Below are positions 7,736 through 16,010 of a stretch of DNA of 64,000 nucleotides, in pieces; position 1 is the stretch's first letter, and every line of letters starts with the position of its first letter. This DNA comes from Casimicrobiaceae bacterium. GTDB taxonomy: Bacteria; Pseudomonadota; Gammaproteobacteria; Burkholderiales; Casimicrobiaceae. Made by a program: the position numbers and the translations under genes. A model generated the notes under the pieces. The model was not told the DNA's origin. It saw nothing but the letters and a program-made list of their open reading frames with translations, and searched no databases. Location of the stretch: assembly GCA_026646885.1 (NCBI GenBank), contig JAPKHK010000009.1:119002-183001 (forward strand). The letters are read 5' to 3'.

Positions 7736-10233
7736 GCGCGCGTGACGCGGACGGCACATTTCTTGAAATCCGCCGCTCTCGAGATCGGACAGTTGGCGTC
7801 CAGGGTGAGTTTGTTGACCAACCGACGCTCGTCGAAGTAGGGCAGGAATACTTGCCCGCGAGGCGGTTTGATGCGCCCGCGGGTCTCGACGCGCGCCTCG
7901 ATGGCCCCGCGGCGCGACATGATGCGAGCCAACATGCCGGGCTGCAGCCCGCGCGTCCGGGCGTCTTCGGGGTGCATATAGAGCAGCGCCTCGGGAAGCG
8001 CGCGGTGCAACTGTGGCACTCGGCGAGTCAAGCTGCCGGTATGCCAGTGTTCGAGCAGGCGCCCGGTACAAAGGTTGAGGTCGAAATCCTTGTCTACGGT
8101 TTCGGCAGGCGGCTGATAGGGCAACGCGTAGATGCGTGCTCGGCCGTCTTCCCAGCCATGGAAGCGAATGGTCCCGCCCGCGCGATGATGAGGGTCGCCT
8201 ACACGATGGCGCGGGGCGGATTCTCGTTCGTCTACCGCCGGCCAGCGGGCAGACTGGCCCTGCGCGTAAAAGGCAAATGGGGCCAGATCGTAGCCGCGCC
8301 CCCGGCCGAAGGCGGCGTACTCCTCGAACAAGCCCCGCTGCACGTGGAAGCCGCAGGCCCGCGCTTCGTCGTTGCGGTAGCGCGGCGTGGGGAAGCCATC
8401 GATCACCCCATCGCGAAACAGCAGGTCGAAAAGTCTGGTCCCGGGTCCTCGACCAGCGCGCCGACGCAAGGCTTCAGGCCAAGCGTCTTGGGCCCGCAAA
8501 CGCTTGGCGAACTCGATGAGCTGCCACAGATCGGAGCGAGCCTCGCCGGGAGGCGACACCAGCTGCCCCCAGAACTGGGTACGGCGGTCCGCATTGCCGT
8601 AGGCGCCTTCCTTTTCCACCCACATCGCGCTGGGCAGGATGAGATCGGCAGCCAAGGCGGATACCGTCGGGTAGGCCTCGGAGACCACCACAAACGACCG
8701 TGGGTGCCGCCAGCCGGGAAAGGCTTCGTCGAGGAGATTGGGCCCAGATTGCAAGGCGTTGCTGCCCATCACCCAGAGGCAGCCGATCGCGCCATCCTTC
8801 AAGGCGCGAGCAAGCTCGATCGAGGTGAGCCCAGGGGTGTCGTGCAGTGTCCCTGAAGGCAAGCGCCAGAGCTTTTCGGCGCGTGCCCTGTGCTCTGGGA
8901 GTGCGAGAGACATCCCTGCGGGCAAGTGCAGCGGGGCGATGCCGACCTCGTGAATGCTGCCGCGGGCCGAAGGTTGCCCAGGCAATGCCAGGGCACCGCT
9001 CCCCGGTTCGCCGAACTTGCCACTGAGCAGGTGCAGATTCAGCAGCAAGTGATTCGCCCATGTGCCGCGGGCATGCTGGCTCACGCCCATACCCCAGAGG
9101 GAGAGCACGCGCTTGCCGGGATCGATGAAGACATTCGCCAGCGTCTGTAGCATCTCGTGGCCGAGGCCGCAAATCCGCGCCGTGTGCTCCAACGTATACT
9201 CACTCACGAAACGGGCGAATTCCTCCAAGCTGATAGGTTCGGCCTCGCCCGGATCGCCGTGGCGGCGACCATCCAGGCCGACCAGGCCATTGTGGAGTGC
9301 GTGGCGCTCGAGCGGGTGCGCGGAACGCAACCCTTGGCCAATGTCGGCCACACCTTTGCGGAAGGTGAAATGACGAGCCGCGAAGGCCGGATCGATCAGG
9401 CCGCGGCGAAACAATTCCTGGCAGAGATAGTTCAAGATGGCGAGTTCGCTCTGCGGCGCGATGAGCATGGCTTGATCGGCAAGGTCGAAGGTTCTTTGTC
9501 CAACCGTGGACAGCACCAGCACCTGGGTTTCCCGCCGAGACAGGCGGTGGTCGGTAATCCGCGACCAAAGCACCGGAAAGGTCTCGGCGAGGTTGACGCC
9601 CCAAAGAACCAGGGTGTCGGCATGTTCGATGTCATCGAAGCTGCCGATCGGTCCCAGCGTGCCAAATGTCCGCAACTCGCTTGCGGCGATGCTGGCGGCG
9701 CCATTGCGCGCGCTGCTGTCGATCTGATTGGAGCGCAGTCCGGCGTGCCAGAGCTTGCTGGCCGCGAAGGCTTCCCACAGCGTCCATTGACCCGAACCGA
9801 GCAGGGCTACCCCTGTAGGTCCAAGGTGCGTTAGGCTCTCGCGCCACTTCTGCGCCATGATCGCCAGGGCCTGCGACCAAGAAACCGTCGCGAACTCCCC
9901 GTGCTTGTCGTACTTGCCCTTGGTTTGGCGTAATAACGGACGGGTGAGTCGATCCGCGCCATAGAGTGAAGGCGCCAAGTAATAACCTTTCACGCATAGC
10001 AGGCCACGGTTCACAGGGTGATCGGGGTCACCCTGGATGCCGACGATCCGGCCGTCCTGTACGCCGGCCAGAACGCCGCAACCCGTGGAGCAATAGCGGC
10101 AGAGGGACTTGACCCAGTTGAGCCCGCCGGAGGGCATGGCAGCGGCGCCCTTGGGCGCGCCGAGCGTTGCGCCGGCATGCCAGGCCGCCGCGGCGGCACT
10201 GGCCTTCAACCAGGCGCGTCGTTGTGAGTTCAT
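7732..10233 (-). CDS. napA: NapA-like periplasmic molybdenum oxidoreductase, Mo-ligand Cys replaced by Gly
   Basis: An 833-residue catalytic subunit of the NapA type. It has a Tat signal (SQRRAWLKASAA), a [4Fe-4S] site (Cys45, 48, 52 and 80), and long stretches matching NapA, such as PVNRGLLCVKGY, DIEHADTLVLWG, PTVSALAADLILP and MWVEKEGAYGNA. In canonical NapA the cysteine that binds molybdenum lies in an ARxCMAS segment; the aligned segment here is ARNGAAS, with Gly178. Two other usually conserved Cys (in MGCYDD and PSACG) are Ser and Arg. Nitrate reduction is therefore not assured; another periplasmic substrate, or a Mo site without a protein ligand, is possible. The ATG at 10233 is chosen because it starts the Tat signal; the 9 codons upstream are spurious. 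It sits 37 bp downstream of napF. Confidence 0.85.
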   Translation of the reverse strand: MNSQRRAWLKASAAAAAWHAGATLGAPKGAAAMPSGGLNWVKSLCRYCSTGCGVLAGVQDGRIVGIQGDPDHPVNRGLLCVKGYYLAPSLYGADRLTRPLLRQTKGKYDKHGEFATVSWSQALAIMAQKWRESLTHLGPTGVALLGSGQWTLWEAFAASKLWHAGLRSNQIDSSARNGAASIAASELRTFGTLGPIGSFDDIEHADTLVLWGVNLAETFPVLWSRITDHRLSRRETQVLVLSTVGQRTFDLADQAMLIAPQSELAILNYLCQELFRRGLIDPAFAARHFTFRKGVADIGQGLRSAHPLERHALHNGLVGLDGRRHGDPGEAEPISLEEFARFVSEYTLEHTARICGLGHEMLQTLANVFIDPGKRVLSLWGMGVSQHARGTWANHLLLNLHLLSGKFGEPGSGALALPGQPSARGSIHEVGIAPLHLPAGMSLALPEHRARAEKLWRLPSGTLHDTPGLTSIELARALKDGAIGCLWVMGSNALQSGPNLLDEAFPGWRHPRSFVVVSEAYPTVSALAADLILPSAMWVEKEGAYGNADRRTQFWGQLVSPPGEARSDLWQLIEFAKRLRAQDAWPEALRRRAGRGPGTRLFDLLFRDGVIDGFPTPRYRNDEARACGFHVQRGLFEEYAAFGRGRGYDLAPFAFYAQGQSARWPAVDERESAPRHRVGDPHHRAGGTIRFHGWEDGRARIYALPYQPPAETVDKDFDLNLCTGRLLEHWHTGSLTRRVPQLHRALPEALLYMHPEDARTRGLQPGMLARIMSRRGAIEARVETRGRIKPPRGQVFLPYFDERRLVNKLTLDANCPISRAADFKKCAVRVTRA

Positions 10234-10270
10234 CGATGGACGGCCATGGGGGCGGCGCAAGTCCAGGCCA

Positions 10271-10759
10271 TCAGCCCTGGCGCGTCAAATGGATAGCCCC
10301 TTCGGGGCAGACGCGCAAGCAGGCGCCGCAGCCGCTGCACAGGGCGGTATCGAGTAGAGGCAGTGGCACGCCGCCGCGGCGCAAGGAGAAGCGAATGGCG
10401 TGCGGCGGGCAGGTGTCGGCGCAGCTTGTGCAAGCCACACCCCGCTGCGCGAGGCAGCTCGCGCCTATGGCAGCAATATGGGCCCAGGGCGCGGCGTCAG
10501 GGTTGGCGCGGGTCAGCGCGCCTGGCATGCAAGCAGCTAGGCATTCGCCACAGAAAGTGCATTCGCCTTGGGCAAAATCTGCTTCGGGAAACCCGCCAAC
10601 GCCACTCACCAAGAGCCCAGTGGGGCACGCCTCGAGACAGGCGTCGCAGCGCGTGCAGCTGTGCTCGAAGGCGGCCTCGGCCAAAGCCCAGGGAGGGCGA
10701 AAGGGGACGCTTCGGCCAGCCCGTTCGCCGCGAAGGAACAGACGCCTGGCGAGCAACAT
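10271..10759 (-). CDS. napF: NapF-type polyferredoxin
   Basis: A 162-residue cytoplasmic iron-sulfur protein with four cysteine clusters: CTRCDACLEACP, CTFCGECLAAC, a CTSCADTCPP motif and CSGCGACLRVCP. NapF helps assemble or load the Fe-S cofactor of NapA before export. First gene of the operon; the FNR-like palindrome lies 64 bp upstream of the ATG at 10759. No napD, the chaperone that binds the NapA Tat signal, is found between napF and napA (only 37 bp) or elsewhere in the window. Confidence 0.88.
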   Translation of the reverse strand: MLLARRLFLRGERAGRSVPFRPPWALAEAAFEHSCTRCDACLEACPTGLLVSGVGGFPEADFAQGECTFCGECLAACMPGALTRANPDAAPWAHIAAIGASCLAQRGVACTSCADTCPPHAIRFSLRRGGVPLPLLDTALCSGCGACLRVCPEGAIHLTRQG

Positions 10760-10822
10760 GGGCGTGATTCACCAAGGTTTCGGGATGTACGGGGATTTAA
10801 TGCTGAAAGCACACCCGCACTA

Positions 10823-10836
10823 TTGACGCTCGTCAA
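10823..10836 (-). promoter_or_regulatory. FNR/DNR-like palindrome upstream of napF
   Basis: TTGAC GCTC GTCAA is a perfect 5-bp inverted repeat and matches the FNR/DNR consensus at 8 of 10 positions. It is centred at 10829.5. On the minus strand a -10-like TTAAAT occupies 10800-10795, which would place the box near -41.5 of a start site around 10788 and leave a leader of about 29 nt before napF. Induction by oxygen limitation is inferred. Confidence 0.6.
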
Positions 10837-10963
10837 ATTGGCGCACCCAAAGGGGACTTCCGAGCACCAGACCATAGCGATCACAGTTCCGCCTACGGCA
10901 TCATTGACCAATGCGCCTCATGGCGCGCATCATCAAGCGCGCACGTCGACTTGGAGGCCGAAC

Positions 10964-11419
10964 ATGAAACGTTTCCTGGCGGGCTTGTGCCTGATCGCGT
11001 TTGCAGCCCCGGTTGTCGCGGAGGGAATTCTCGAGGTGGGCACCTGGGTCAAGCGCGGCAGCGGAAAGGCGCCGCTGGTGCTCACCATCGAAGCAGCGGG
11101 AAGCGCGCGCAAGCTAACCTACCGCCTGCGACTCGCCGATGGCCGCTTGGATCCGAACTACGAACAGGTCCTGGTTACCAAGCTCGATGGCCAGGATGCG
11201 CCGCTCCTGGAGCGCGGCAGGCCGAGCGGCCAGACCATGGCCATCAAACGGCTCGATACCCGGCACAGTCACACCGTCATCAAACTGAACGGCCAACTGC
11301 TGGCGAACTCGCGCGCTGAACTGTCTGCCGACGGGAAACTGATGACGGTGCAGAACGAATTCGCCGGCACATCGGGCATGCCCGGCGGCAAACAGACGGA
11401 GTACTGGGACCGCAAGTAA
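10964..11419 (+). CDS. Secreted protein of unknown function
   Basis: A 151-residue protein with a clear signal peptide (MKRFLAGLCLIAFAAPVVA) and a mature part of about 130 residues, rich in beta-type segments, with no motif I recognise and no cysteine pair. The ATG at 10964 follows TTGGAGG. It is divergent from napF with about 200 bp between them, which includes the FNR-like palindrome; whether the site also serves this gene is unclear. Probably periplasmic. No family assignment is made. Confidence 0.7.
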   Translation: MKRFLAGLCLIAFAAPVVAEGILEVGTWVKRGSGKAPLVLTIEAAGSARKLTYRLRLADGRLDPNYEQVLVTKLDGQDAPLLERGRPSGQTMAIKRLDTRHSHTVIKLNGQLLANSRAELSADGKLMTVQNEFAGTSGMPGGKQTEYWDRK

Positions 11420-11591
11420 GCCGTACTGGCGGCGCCAACAAACCGAGCGTGCGGGTGAGGGCGCGGTTCGAGGAATACGCGCCGCCCCGGTGCAATTCAC
11501 GCCTGCGAATGGTCGATTCGTCAAACCTGGACTTCTAATCCGGCAAGACCCGCGTATTCTCGGCGCCGTGTTCGCACGAGGAGAGGTTGAC

Positions 11592-12515
11592 ATGCTTGAA
11601 GTGGCCGGTTTTTGCAAGAACTACGACGGTCGGCGCGTGGTGGACAAGGTTGATTTGAGGGTGGCGGCTGGCGAGACGCTCGGATTGCTTGGCCCCAACG
11701 GCGCCGGAAAGACCACGACCGTATCGCTGATCTGCGGCCTGGTGCCGGCGGATGCGGGCGTGGCGCGCATCTGCGGCGAACCTCTGCTGGGAGACACCGC
11801 GCGAGCCAAGCGCCGTATCGGCTTGGCGCCGCAAGATCTCGCCCTGTTCGATAACCTGTCCGCGCGTGCCAATCTCGAACTCTTTGGCAGCCTGTATGGC
11901 ATGAGGGGCGCCGTCCTGCGTCGCCGGTGTGCCGAAGTTCTGGAGTTGGTGGGCTTGGCCGATCGCGCCCGGGACCAGCCAGCGCATTTTAGCGGTGGCA
12001 TGAAGCGCCGCCTCAACATCGCCTGCGCTCTGGTGCACGATCCAGAGCTGCTCATACTCGACGAACCGACGGTGGGGGTCGATCCGCAAAGCCGCAAAGC
12101 CATTTTCGAAAATCTCGAAACCCTCAAGGCGCAAGGTAAGGCCGTGATCTACACGACGCACTATATGGAAGAGGCGGAGCGCCTGTGCGACCGCATCCTG
12201 GTCATGGACCATGGGCGCATCATCGCCGAAGACAGCGTCACCGGACTCCTGCGTCGCTTGCCGGCGAGCAATATCGTGGAACTCGATGTGGGCGAGAACA
12301 TCGCCCCCGATGCCCTCACCCTCGTGCCGGGCGTCGCCGAAGCGACGCAAAACGACGGCTGTTTGCGCCTGGCGGTGAGCGATCTACATGCTGATCTGCC
12401 GCGGATACTGGCCTGGCTCGGCGAGCGAGGACATCGCCTGCGCGGTGTCCGCTCGGCGCGTGCCACGCTGGAGGATGTATTCCTCGCCCTCACTGGGCAT
12501 CAACTGCGAGACTGA
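11592..12515 (+). CDS. ABC-2 exporter ATPase
   Basis: A 307-residue ATPase of the CcmA/NodI type. It has the Walker A loop GPNGAGKTTT near residue 37, the signature HFSGGMKRRLN, Walker B ELLILDEPTVG and the H-loop TTHYMEE. The C-terminal domain after residue 215 (DVGENIAPDALTL onward) is of the DUF4162-like kind found in drug/lipid exporters. The ATG at 11592 follows GAGGAGAGG. It is the first of five tightly packed genes and is paired with the permease that starts 2 bp after its stop. The substrate is unknown. Confidence 0.9.
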   Translation: MLEVAGFCKNYDGRRVVDKVDLRVAAGETLGLLGPNGAGKTTTVSLICGLVPADAGVARICGEPLLGDTARAKRRIGLAPQDLALFDNLSARANLELFGSLYGMRGAVLRRRCAEVLELVGLADRARDQPAHFSGGMKRRLNIACALVHDPELLILDEPTVGVDPQSRKAIFENLETLKAQGKAVIYTTHYMEEAERLCDRILVMDHGRIIAEDSVTGLLRRLPASNIVELDVGENIAPDALTLVPGVAEATQNDGCLRLAVSDLHADLPRILAWLGERGHRLRGVRSARATLEDVFLALTGHQLRD

Positions 12516-12517
12516 TC

Positions 12518-13807
12518 ATGAACGAAGCCTTTGCTGCCCTGGTAGTGTCGGATCTGCGACTCTATTTCTCCAATCGCCGCGCCCTGATCATGAGTCTCGT
12601 GGCGCCGATATTGATTGCCTCGTTTTTCGGTTTCTTGTTTAATACCGGCTCGTCGAGCAAAGCGGCCCGGTTGCCGATGGTCCTGATCGACGCTGATCAA
12701 AGCGCCCTGAGCAAAAAGATCGTCGCCGCCATGACCAAAGAAGAAACGCTGGAACTGCGTCCCCTGAATGAAGCCGACGCCCTGGCACAGTTGCGCGCTG
12801 GCAAGATCCGTGCGCTGGCGGTTTTGCCTCAAGCTTTCGGCGATCAGGCGGTGGGCGCTTTCTTCAGCCCGGGCGCGAAGCCGGTAGTGGAACTGCGCTT
12901 TGATCCTTCCCAGGCGATGGTACTGCCCTTGCTGAGGGGGGTGCTGACTCAGCACATCATGCAGGCGGTGAGTGCCGAGGCCTTCGGCGGCGCCAGTGGT
13001 CTCAAAGCCGTGCGCGCTGTGCGCGAGGCGCTGGCCATGGACCCCAGCGTACCCGCCGACGCCAGGAGCGATTTGATAGGGCTTTTCGAAGCCGTGGAGC
13101 GGGTGCAGCAGCGAACCGCGACATCAGGCGCGGAGTCGGGCCTCGCGCCGAGCCTTGGTCAGCCCTTCGTTACCCGGGAGATGGCCGTAACTTCGGGCAG
13201 TAACAGCAAATACAACAGTTACGCGCACTCCTTCGCCGGAATGGGAGTGCAGTTCATCCTCATGCTGGGCGTGGAGTTGGGCGTTGGGTTGCTCATGATG
13301 CGCCGCATGGGATTATGGCAGCGCCTGCGTGCCGCGCCGCTTTCCCGCGCAACGCTATTGGGCAGCCGCACCCTGAGCAGCACCGTCATCGCCGCGGCGC
13401 TCATGCTGGCCGTCTTCGTCGCAGGCATGCTGCTTTTTGGTGTGCGTATCGAAGGCAGCCTGCTGGGCTTTCTCGGTCTTGCCCTCACTTTTGGTTTGCT
13501 TACCGCCACTTTCGGGCTTCTGATCGCCGCCATCGGCCGCAGCCCCGAGGCAACGCGCGGGCTCGCCATCGTGGCTACCTTGCTGATGGTCATGCTGGGC
13601 GGCGCCTGGGTGCCGAGTTTCGTGTTTCCGGAGTGGTTGCAGACCATTTCCTTGGTCGTGCCCACCCGCTGGGCGGTGGACGGATTCGACGCCATGAGCT
13701 GGCGCGGCTTGCCCTTTTCCGAAAGCCTTGCGCCCATGGCGGTGATGCTGGGTTTCAGTCTCCTGTTCGGGCTCATCGCGTGGCGGCGCTTTCAATGGGC
13801 GGAGTAA
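12518..13807 (+). CDS. ABC-2 type permease
   Basis: A 429-residue membrane protein with one N-terminal helix, a large periplasmic loop (residues about 45-235) and a bundle of five or six C-terminal helices, the YhgE/YbhS-type ABC-2 layout. The C-terminal MLGGAWVPSFVFPEWLQ segment just before the last helices is typical. It partners with the ATPase directly upstream. The 3' end overlaps the lipoprotein hydrolase gene by 13 bp. Export of a hydrophobic compound is likely; the substrate cannot be inferred. Confidence 0.88.
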   Translation: MNEAFAALVVSDLRLYFSNRRALIMSLVAPILIASFFGFLFNTGSSSKAARLPMVLIDADQSALSKKIVAAMTKEETLELRPLNEADALAQLRAGKIRALAVLPQAFGDQAVGAFFSPGAKPVVELRFDPSQAMVLPLLRGVLTQHIMQAVSAEAFGGASGLKAVRAVREALAMDPSVPADARSDLIGLFEAVERVQQRTATSGAESGLAPSLGQPFVTREMAVTSGSNSKYNSYAHSFAGMGVQFILMLGVELGVGLLMMRRMGLWQRLRAAPLSRATLLGSRTLSSTVIAAALMLAVFVAGMLLFGVRIEGSLLGFLGLALTFGLLTATFGLLIAAIGRSPEATRGLAIVATLLMVMLGGAWVPSFVFPEWLQTISLVVPTRWAVDGFDAMSWRGLPFSESLAPMAVMLGFSLLFGLIAWRRFQWAE

Positions 13808-15279
13808 AGAAGTGCATCTCGATCCTCGCCGGCGTCGCGTTGCTGTTGGGCGCCTGCGGTGAAGGGGCGCCGCCGTCCACGATAGCCGCCGGCCCGCTGC
13901 GCGGGCAGCTGGTGGAGTGCAAGCTCGAAGGCCTCGGGCGCGAGGCGCGCTGCGCCGAACTCGAAGTGCCGGAAAATCCCGCCGCGCCGCCGGGCCGTAA
14001 GATCAAGCTGCATGTGGCGGTATTGCCGGCGCTGGCCGAGCGCCCGGCACCTGATCCGGTCTTTATTTTCGCGGGCGGTCCGGGTCAGGCGGCTAGCCGG
14101 ATTGCTGGACGCAGTATGGGCTTTCTCTCCCGCCTGCGGCGCGAGCGCGATCTGGTTTTCGTCGATCAGCGCGGCACCGGGAAATCCAATCCTCTGTTTT
14201 GTGACCTGAATAAAGGCCGCGACTCGCTCGATCATCTGGCCACCCCGGAGTTTCCCCCCGGAGCTTTGCGCGAATGCCTCGCCGGCTTGGCGGCGGATAC
14301 GCGCTTTTACACCACATCCATCGCCATGGCCGACCTGGACCGCGTGCGCGCTGCACTGGGGTATGAGCGGATCAATCTGTGGGGCGCGTCCTATGGCACG
14401 CGCGCGGCCCTGGAATACGTGCGCCAGTTTCCACGGCGGGTGCGCACTGTTGTGCTCGATGGTGTCGCGCCGCCGAGCATTCGCTTGCCACTATACTTTG
14501 CACGCGATGGCGAAGCGGCGCTCCAAAGCGCTTTCAAGGACTGCGCCGAAGACACCGGCTGCCGCGAGGTGTTTCCCGACTTAGCGGCCGACTATGATGC
14601 GCTCTTGGCTCGGTTTGCGCGCGGTGATGTGAAAGCCACCGTCGTCCATCCGCGGACCGGCCGCACCCGGGAGGTCAGCCTCAGCCGAGATACCGTGCAA
14701 GGCACGCTGCGGGCCATGCTCTATTCGCCCGAAACGGCGAGCCTCATCCCGCTCACTTTGCGCGAGGCCCTGCGCGGCAGCTTCGGCCCATTGGTCACTC
14801 AGGGCTATGCCATGAGCGACCGCAATGAGCGCGAAGTCGCCCTGGGGTTGTTCCTCTCCGTAGTGTGCAGCGAAGACATGCCGCGCATCACGTCCGAGGA
14901 TTTGGCGGCGCAGGCGCGCTTTCGACTTCTCGGTCAGGCACTGCACGAAACCATCGCCAAGGCGTGCGCGCTATGGCCCCGCGGCGAAGTGCCCGAGGCG
15001 TATTTCGAGCCGGTGAAGAGCGATCTGCCGGTGCTGATTCTCTCTGGCCAGTACGATCCGGTCACTCCGCCGCAATGGGGGGCGGCGGTTGCCGTGCACC
15101 TACCCAAGGCGCGCCATATAGTTGCCAGGGCGGGGCACAACGTTTCTTTCGTAGGCTGTGTACCGGAACTCTTGACTCAGTTCGTGCGCGAGGCCGACGC
15201 CGGCAAGCTTGACGCGAGTTGTGTGGACAAGATCCAGCGGCCGCATTTTTTCCTCGACTTCGCGGGGCCGGGCGCATGA
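13795..15279 (+). CDS. Lipoprotein alpha/beta hydrolase (TAP-like peptidase family)
   Basis: A 494-residue protein with a lipoprotein signal (LAGVALLLGAC, cleavage before Cys19) and an alpha/beta hydrolase fold. It shows the oxyanion segment FAGGPGQAA, DQRGTGKS, the nucleophile elbow GASYGT, an acid in SGQYDPVTPP and the catalytic His in AGHNVSF. A C-terminal TAP-like region follows. Relatives of this family (SlpD/SlpE-like, tripeptidyl aminopeptidases) release N-terminal residues from peptides; esterase action is also possible. The ATG at 13795 lies within the end of the permease gene and is the only start that gives the lipobox. It lies between two ABC exporter pairs, so it may process an exported product at the membrane. 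Confidence 0.85.
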   Translation: MGGVKKCISILAGVALLLGACGEGAPPSTIAAGPLRGQLVECKLEGLGREARCAELEVPENPAAPPGRKIKLHVAVLPALAERPAPDPVFIFAGGPGQAASRIAGRSMGFLSRLRRERDLVFVDQRGTGKSNPLFCDLNKGRDSLDHLATPEFPPGALRECLAGLAADTRFYTTSIAMADLDRVRAALGYERINLWGASYGTRAALEYVRQFPRRVRTVVLDGVAPPSIRLPLYFARDGEAALQSAFKDCAEDTGCREVFPDLAADYDALLARFARGDVKATVVHPRTGRTREVSLSRDTVQGTLRAMLYSPETASLIPLTLREALRGSFGPLVTQGYAMSDRNEREVALGLFLSVVCSEDMPRITSEDLAAQARFRLLGQALHETIAKACALWPRGEVPEAYFEPVKSDLPVLILSGQYDPVTPPQWGAAVAVHLPKARHIVARAGHNVSFVGCVPELLTQFVREADAGKLDASCVDKIQRPHFFLDFAGPGA

Positions 15280-16010
15280 TCGAAGCCAGCTGCCTCAAAA
15301 AGCATTTCGGCAAAATCTGCGCCGTGGAAGAGGTGAGCTTCCGCGCCGAAGATGGCTGCGTCACCGGACTCTTGGGCCCCAATGGCGCGGGCAAAACCAC
15401 AACCCTGCGTATGCTCTGCGGGCTGGTCGAGCCCGATGCCGGTAGCGCGCGCATCGATGGCATCGATGCCACGCAGGATGCGCTGGCCGCGCGCAGGAGC
15501 ATGGGCGTGTTGTCCGATTCGCGCGGTCTCTACCCGCGGCTCACGGCGCGCGAGAACATTCGCTTTTACGGTGAGCTGCAAGGCATGGCGCGAGGTGAGA
15601 TCGACGCGGCGATCGAACGTCTCGCGGGCACCCTGGGCCTCGCCGAGCTGCTGGATCGCCCGGCGGCGGGCTACTCCCAGGGCGAGCGTATGAAGACGGC
15701 GTTGGCGCGCATGCTCATTCATCAGCCGCGCAATGTCATGCTCGATGAACCCACCAACGGCCTGGACATAATTTCCACGCGCGCAGTGCGCGGATTGATT
15801 CGTGGTCTGCGCGAGGAGGGCCGCTGCGTGCTGTTTTCCAGCCACATCATGCAGGAGGTGGCGGCGCTGTGCGATCGCGTCGTCATCATCGCCCGCGGCC
15901 GGGTACTGGCGGAAGGGGCACCCGCCCAGTTGCTGTCGCATACCGGCAAGAACGATCTGGAAGAGGCCTTCATCGCCATCATTGGCAGCGAAGAAGGACT
16001 ATTCGGATGA
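15276..16010 (+). CDS. NatA-like ABC exporter ATPase
   Basis: A 244-residue ATPase with GPNGAGKTTT, the signature YSQGERMKTALARML, Walker B NVMLDEPTNGLD and the H-loop SSHIMQEV. The sequence resembles NatA, the ATPase of sodium/organic exporters. It lacks the long C-terminal domain of the first ATPase in the operon, so the two are not a recent duplicate. The ATG overlaps the hydrolase stop (ATGA) and its own stop overlaps the next ATG in the same way. Confidence 0.9.
   Translation: MIEASCLKKHFGKICAVEEVSFRAEDGCVTGLLGPNGAGKTTTLRMLCGLVEPDAGSARIDGIDATQDALAARRSMGVLSDSRGLYPRLTARENIRFYGELQGMARGEIDAAIERLAGTLGLAELLDRPAAGYSQGERMKTALARMLIHQPRNVMLDEPTNGLDIISTRAVRGLIRGLREEGRCVLFSSHIMQEVAALCDRVVIIARGRVLAEGAPAQLLSHTGKNDLEEAFIAIIGSEEGLFG

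Noticed and set aside
10230..10433. 67-codon minus-strand frame as a possible napD
   Set aside because: It overlaps napF in another frame and has none of the NapD features (small ferredoxin-like fold start).
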